From Micromonospora_G sp044458865 (lineage in GTDB: Bacteria; Actinomycetota; Actinomycetes; Mycobacteriales; Micromonosporaceae): 64,000 bases of DNA. The stretch spans positions 186,001-250,000 of the forward strand of contig NZ_JBITIH010000001.1 in the NCBI RefSeq assembly GCF_044458865.1, in the 5' to 3' direction. Below, in pieces: positions 59,884-64,000 of the stretch. The notes under the pieces are model-generated. The model was not told where the DNA came from. It did no database searches and worked only from the letters and a program-made list of their open reading frames with translations. Numbering within the stretch: the first letter of the stretch is position 1; each line of letters starts with the position of its first letter. The translations under genes and the position numbers were made by a program.

Positions 59884-61665
59884 GTGAGCACCTCGCTGCC
59901 CCCCACCGGGCGTCGACGACCCGGCGCTGGCCGCCCGCGACCACCCCGCAGGAGCCCACAACCGCCCACCGAGGGCTGGCGAGCCGCCCCGGCCGCCACC
60001 CGGCGTGCGCGGCTCGCGGCGCTGGCCGTACTCGGCTGTCTCGCGCTCAGTTCCGGCGCCGGACTCGCCGCCGGGCTGGTCTCCTGCACCCCGCCCGCCC
60101 CGACCGACCCGGCCCGCGCGCTGACCGCCGCCGAGGCGCACCGGCTGGCCAGCATGCGGATCGTCAACTACCGGCACGGCCGGGCCGGGGTACGCGCCAC
60201 CCTCGGCGGGCCGGGCACCCAGATCCAGCTCACCGGCACCGTCGACTGGCCCCGGGGCCTGGCTTACCTCCGGGTCGGCGGACCGGGATCGGGCAGCCAG
60301 CGGGGACTGCTCCAGGCCGTACCCGGGCTGGTGGTGACCCGGCCCGACGTCGCGGCCGGAGAGCCAGCCGACCCACCGCCCACCGACGCGGACCAGGCCG
60401 ACGAGCGACTGGAGCCACCGCCCGAGGTGCCACCGCCGGACGGTTGGCGGGCCCGCCGCCTCGTCACCAGCGGACCGGTACCGGCGGCGATCGACTCGTT
60501 CCTCGCCCTGCTCTTCGCCGTCGCCGCCGACCGGCCGGACCCGGCCGAACCGTTGCTCACCGGGGACGGAGCCCGCTGGCTCGGTCGGGACCACGCCGGC
60601 GGCGCAGACGTCGACGTCCTGCTCGGTCCCGCCGTCCCCGGCGGGACCGGGACGACCGGGGTGCCCGAGGTGACCGGGGGGCCTGGACTGACCGAGGTGC
60701 CCGCCGTGCCCGAGGTGACCGGGCATCCCGAACCGGGGTCCGAGCCCGGTCCGGGCGACGCGGCCGTCCCCCTCCCGGCCGCGCCGGACGGACTGGCCGG
60801 CGGGGCCGTACGGTACTGGCTCGACGACGACGGGCAACTGCACCGGTTCGAGGCCCTGCTCGCCGGCGACGTACCGGTGCAGGTCGACCTGGACCGGGCC
60901 GCACTGCCCGAGGTGAACGGTGTCGCGGCGCTCGGCGGCCCGCCGGTCGAACCCCGGGCGGTCACCGCCGACGAGGCCGACCTGCTCGCCCGGGTCCGGT
61001 CGGCCGCCCGAGCGCTCGGCGGGGCGGAGATCGGTCTCACCGTGCCGACCCAACCGGTGACCGAACTGCCGGCCGCCAACCTCCGCGCCGCGGGCTGGGC
61101 CGACTGGTCGCGCGGCGTCGCCTACCTCGGCGTGCACGAACTGGACCGGCCGGCTGATCGGACCCTGCTGCGGGCCGACAGCACCGGGGTGGCGGTACGC
61201 GACGTCCCTGCCCCGAGCCCCTCGGCCAGCACCCCCGACCCCGGCACCGGTACGCGCACCCGGCCGGCCGGTGCCGTACCGCCCCCGCTGCCGCCGCCCC
61301 GGGACCAGGAGTGGAGCTACCTCAGTTGGCAGCGGCGGACGGACGCGCTCGGCGCCCCCGACCTGGATCTGCTGCTGAACGAGGCGCTGGCGATAGGCGG
61401 CGCCGGTCTCGGGTCGGCCGCGCGGCTGCGCGAGTCGGCGAACTGGCTGCGCCAGGAGAGCCTGGACGGGCGACCGGTGGCGGTCTTCGAGGTGCCCAAG
61501 GAGGCCGAGGCGTCGGTCGGACGTGGGCAGGCCCGGATGCGCTACTGGGTCGATCGGACCGGGCTGCTGCGCCGGCTGGAGCTGCGTACGCGGATCGGCG
61601 CCTTCGCCCAGCTCGACCTGGCGCCGGGCCGGGTGCCGGAGCTGCCCGCAGTCCCGGTCGACTGA
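59884..61665 (+). CDS. Putative lipoprotein with internally duplicated domain
   Basis: 593 residues if started at GTG 59884; upstream starts only add Pro/Arg-rich sequence. After a basic N-terminal stretch comes a hydrophobic segment ending LAAGLVSC, a lipobox. Two similar halves follow: LTAAEAHRLASMRI, DWPRGLAYLRVGG, RYWLDDDGQLHRFEALL; then VTADEADLLARVRS, DWSRGVAYLGVHE, RYWVDRTGLLRRLELR. A Gly/Thr/Val/Pro-rich insert lies between. No family is recognised; LppX/LprG-like lipid carriers have comparable topology. The gene is divergent from uvrB. Confidence 0.72.
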   Translation: MSTSLPPTGRRRPGAGRPRPPRRSPQPPTEGWRAAPAATRRARLAALAVLGCLALSSGAGLAAGLVSCTPPAPTDPARALTAAEAHRLASMRIVNYRHGRAGVRATLGGPGTQIQLTGTVDWPRGLAYLRVGGPGSGSQRGLLQAVPGLVVTRPDVAAGEPADPPPTDADQADERLEPPPEVPPPDGWRARRLVTSGPVPAAIDSFLALLFAVAADRPDPAEPLLTGDGARWLGRDHAGGADVDVLLGPAVPGGTGTTGVPEVTGGPGLTEVPAVPEVTGHPEPGSEPGPGDAAVPLPAAPDGLAGGAVRYWLDDDGQLHRFEALLAGDVPVQVDLDRAALPEVNGVAALGGPPVEPRAVTADEADLLARVRSAARALGGAEIGLTVPTQPVTELPAANLRAAGWADWSRGVAYLGVHELDRPADRTLLRADSTGVAVRDVPAPSPSASTPDPGTGTRTRPAGAVPPPLPPPRDQEWSYLSWQRRTDALGAPDLDLLLNEALAIGGAGLGSAARLRESANWLRQESLDGRPVAVFEVPKEAEASVGRGQARMRYWVDRTGLLRRLELRTRIGAFAQLDLAPGRVPELPAVPVD

Positions 61666-61718
61666 GCAAGCCCCCCGCCGCCGTGGGGCGGTGTGCCGTT
61701 CCGAGCGTGCGGCGGCGG

Positions 61719-62900
61719 TCAGGGACGCCAGTCGGTGGTGGTGGCCCAGCGCTCGGCCCGGAGGTGCTCGGCGTCGAACCAGGGGTCCTTGGCGGCGGCG
61801 TAACTGGCGGTGTCCGGTCCTCCGGCGACCAGCCCGCGCTTGAGCGCCAGATAGCCGGCGCGTTGTTCCTCGTCCGCGCGGAGGTGATCACGCATCAGCA
61901 GCGCGTAACGCCAACCGGGCGAGCCGACCACCCGCAGGTGCAGGTTGACCGGCCGGCCCGGGTCCGCGCCGCCGTGCAGCCGCTTCTCCCACCGGGCGCC
62001 GTCGGCCGGATACCGGGGCTCGTCCCACCAGTTCCCGGCCCGTCGGGGGAAGCCGGCGGCGGCGAGGGGAGCGGCGAGGGCGTCGGCCTGCGCCAACGAG
62101 TCGACGGTGAGCTGAAGGTCGATCAGGTCCTGGGCGGCCAGGCCCGGTATCGCGGTGGAGCCGATGTGGTCGATCCGGAGGTCGGTCGGGCGCAGCGCGT
62201 GCCGGACCCGGGCGGCGATTCGGGCGTACTGGGCCTCCCAGTGCGGATCGGCTTCGACGAGCGCCACCGGCCCGCCCTGAACCGGCACCCCGTCACGCAG
62301 GTTGCGCTCGTAGGGGACCAGCCGGTCCCGCCAGAGCGTCTCGACGGCCAGGTGCAGGTCGGCCAGGTCACCGTCGTTGGCGAGCACCACATCGGCGGCG
62401 GCCCGGCGCTGCGCGTCCCCGGTCTGCGCCCGGATCCGCCGTTCCGCTTCCTCGACGGTCATCCCCCGGTCCCGGACCAGCCGGTCGATCCGGATGGCGC
62501 GGTCCGCGTCCACCACGACCACCAGGTGGTACGTCGGCGCGAGTCCCACCTCGACCAGGAGCGGTACGTCGTTGACGACGATCGCGTCGGCCGGCGCGGC
62601 GGCGGCGAGTTCTACGGTACGGGCCCGGACCCGGGGGTGGGTGATCTGTTCCAGTCGCCGTCGAGCCGACTCGTCGGCGAAGACGAGCCCGCCCAGCGCT
62701 GCCCGGTCGAGGGCCCCTTCGGCGCCGAGCACCCCGTCGCCGAAGGCCGCGACGATCTCGGCCAGCCCGTCTGTCCCGGGTGCGACCACCTCCCGGGCGA
62801 TCCGGTCGGCGTCGATGATCACGGCGCCGAGCTGGGCGAGTCGGCTCGCCACGACACTCTTGCCCGAGCCGATCCCGCCGGTGAGTCCGATCATCAGCAC
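61719..62900 (-). CDS. coaE: Dephospho-CoA kinase fused to GrpB/UPF0157 domain
   Basis: 393 residues from GTG 62900 (an ATG six bases on and a TTG at 62936 are alternatives). The N-terminal ~200 residues are CoaE: P-loop GLTGGIGSGKS, DADRIAREVV, FADESARRRLEQITHP. It phosphorylates dephospho-CoA, the last step of CoA synthesis. The C-terminal ~180 residues are a GrpB-like nucleotidyltransferase domain (DHIGSTAIPGLAAQDLIDL, VNLHLRVVG), the fusion known from mycobacteria. Confidence 0.94.
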   Translation of the reverse strand: MLMIGLTGGIGSGKSVVASRLAQLGAVIIDADRIAREVVAPGTDGLAEIVAAFGDGVLGAEGALDRAALGGLVFADESARRRLEQITHPRVRARTVELAAAAPADAIVVNDVPLLVEVGLAPTYHLVVVVDADRAIRIDRLVRDRGMTVEEAERRIRAQTGDAQRRAAADVVLANDGDLADLHLAVETLWRDRLVPYERNLRDGVPVQGGPVALVEADPHWEAQYARIAARVRHALRPTDLRIDHIGSTAIPGLAAQDLIDLQLTVDSLAQADALAAPLAAAGFPRRAGNWWDEPRYPADGARWEKRLHGGADPGRPVNLHLRVVGSPGWRYALLMRDHLRADEEQRAGYLALKRGLVAGGPDTASYAAAKDPWFDAEHLRAERWATTTDWRP

Positions 62901-63007
62901 CGGCTCAGTCAACCCTGTCCGATCGAGCCGGGGCAAGTTACCGCGATTTGATCTTCAGTCGTCCGGGCGCGTCGCTCGTGGCCCGGCCACACCCCGGTAC
63001 GAACGAC

Positions 63008-63045
63008 GGTGGCCCCGTCCTCCCGTCAGGGAGGGCGGGGCCACC
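63008..63045 (-). terminator. rpsA terminator hairpin
   Basis: 16-base stem (one G-T wobble) with a six-base loop CGTCAG: GGTGGCCCCGTCCTCC pairs with GGAGGGCGGGGCCACC. It starts 50 bases after the rpsA stop on the minus strand. There is no T-run. Confidence 0.8.
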
Positions 63046-63094
63046 GCGATCGTGCCTAACCGCGGTTACCTACCCGCGAGTTGGTGCCTGGTGC

Positions 63095-64000
63095 TCACTT
63101 GCCGCCGGCGAGCTTCTCCCGCAGCGCGGCGAGCGCCTCGTCGGTGGCGAGGGTGCCTGCCGGCTCCTCCGCCTGACGGGCCGGCGCCGGGGTGGACGAG
63201 GAGGTTGCCCCGCCACCGGTGGTGCTGGCCGGAGCCGGGTTGGCAGCGGCCTCGGCGTCGGCGGCGCGGGAGGTCTGCACCTGCTTGGTGTGGGCCTCCC
63301 AGCGGGTCCGCGCCTCGGCGTACTGCGTCTCCCAGGTCTCGCGCTGCTTGTCGAAGCCCTCGAGCCACTCCCCGGTCTCCGGGTCGAAGCCCTCCGGGTA
63401 GATGTAGTTGCCCTCGTTGTCGTACGTCGCGGCCATGCCGTAGAGGGTCGGGTCGAAGTGCTCCTCGCCCTCGACGAAGCCCTCGTTGGCCTGCTTGAGC
63501 GAGAGCGAGATCCGCCGCCGCTCCAGGTCGATGTCGATGACCTTGACCATGACGTCCGAGCCGACCTGGACGACCTGCTCCGGGATCTCCACGTGGCGCT
63601 CGGCCAGCTCGGAGATGTGCACCAGACCCTCGATGCCGTCGTCCACCCGGACGAACGCACCGAACGGCACCAGCTTCGTGACCTTACCCGGGACGATCTG
63701 CTGGATCGCGTGGGTACGGGCGAACTGACGCCACGGGTCCTCCTGGGTCGCCTTCAGCGACAGGGAGACCCGCTCGCGGTCGAGGTCGACGTCCAGGACC
63801 TCGACCTCCACCTCCTGGCCGACCTCGACAACCTCGGAGGGGTGGTCGATGTGCTTCCAGGAGAGTTCGGAGACGTGAACCAGACCGTCGACGCCACCGA
63901 GGTCGACGAACGCACCGAAGTTGACGATCGAGGAGACGACGCCCTTGCGGACCTGTCCCTTCTGCAACTTGTTGAGGAACTCGGTGCGCACCTCGGACTG
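63095..64000 (-). CDS. rpsA: 30S ribosomal protein S1, 3' part (runs off window)
   Basis: About 302 residues visible; the gene continues beyond base 64000. S1 repeats are clear: GVVSSIVNFGAFVDLGGVDG with LVHVSELSWKHIDHP, and GKVTKLVPFGAFVRVDDGIE with LVHISELAERHVE. S1 binds mRNA on the small ribosomal subunit. The C-terminal ~110 residues are an acidic, Ala/Ser/Pro-rich tail typical of actinobacterial S1. coaE lies downstream in the same direction. Confidence 0.97.
   Translation of the reverse strand, partial: QSEVRTEFLNKLQKGQVRKGVVSSIVNFGAFVDLGGVDGLVHVSELSWKHIDHPSEVVEVGQEVEVEVLDVDLDRERVSLSLKATQEDPWRQFARTHAIQQIVPGKVTKLVPFGAFVRVDDGIEGLVHISELAERHVEIPEQVVQVGSDVMVKVIDIDLERRRISLSLKQANEGFVEGEEHFDPTLYGMAATYDNEGNYIYPEGFDPETGEWLEGFDKQRETWETQYAEARTRWEAHTKQVQTSRAADAEAAANPAPASTTGGGATSSSTPAPARQAEEPAGTLATDEALAALREKLAGGK

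Overview
The window is high-GC actinobacterial DNA, most probably from a member of the Micromonosporaceae (Micromonospora or a close relative). The reasons are the roughly 70% GC content, the wide use of GTG starts and 4-base start/stop overlaps, a mycothiol-type DinB enzyme, the block rpsA / coaE-GrpB / uvrB with uvrA and uvrC nearby, and a dispersed palindrome built on AAGGGGCCC with a 20-base loop. The genus is inferred from sequence style, not from a search.

Layout. (1) Bases 1-14,486 are the 3' part of a non-ribosomal peptide synthetase (NRPS) gene cluster, cut off by the left window edge. It holds a module ending A-T, a kynurenine 3-monooxygenase-like flavoenzyme, a DUF6875-like protein, a C-A-T module, a C-A-T-reductase module, an MFS exporter and an O/C-methyltransferase. 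Most junctions overlap, so it reads as one operon. The terminal reductase predicts release of a peptide aldehyde, alcohol or cyclic imine. Between the DUF6875 gene and the second NRPS gene lies a chain of tiny overlapping reading frames built from a 26-base repeat. (2) 14.5-22.7 kb is a mixed accessory region: a luciferase-like flavoenzyme, a DIP1984-family protein, a small membrane protein, a SUFU-domain protein, a maltokinase-cap-like protein, an ArsR/SRPBCC pair, a membrane Ser/Thr kinase with an extracellular beta-domain, and a GNAT. (3) 22.9-31 kb is DNA repair and housekeeping: uvrC, an MBL hydrolase, a Rieske lipoprotein, uvrA and rsgA. (4) 31-39 kb holds small enzymes, a MazF-like toxin with its antitoxin, a cold shock protein, a DedA protein, an amino-acid oxidase, an epimerase and an endolysin-like amidase. 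(5) 39-48 kb holds a lytic transglycosylase, a DedA-PAP2 fusion, typA, a three-gene set resembling murein-peptide salvage (serine hydrolase, dipeptide epimerase, NlpC/P60 peptidase), and terC behind a probable manganese (yybP-ykoY) riboswitch. (6) 48.2-55.5 kb holds a DUF6745 pair and, facing it, a tightly coupled five-gene operon matching the conserved but functionally unknown STM4011-STM4015 set: two radical SAM enzymes, an alkaline-phosphatase-superfamily hydrolase, an ATP-grasp protein and a leucine-rich-repeat protein. (7) 55.6-64 kb holds a double-GNAT protein, an MBL hydrolase, uvrB, a duplicated-domain lipoprotein, coaE-GrpB and the 3' part of rpsA.

The two strongest candidates for an undescribed system are the STM4011-4015-type operon, whose four junctions are all NTGA overlaps, and the reductase-terminated NRPS cluster with its mini-ORF relay. 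Many single genes appear leaderless, with a TANNNT box 6-8 bases before the start codon. All functions come from motifs read by eye; no database search was possible.
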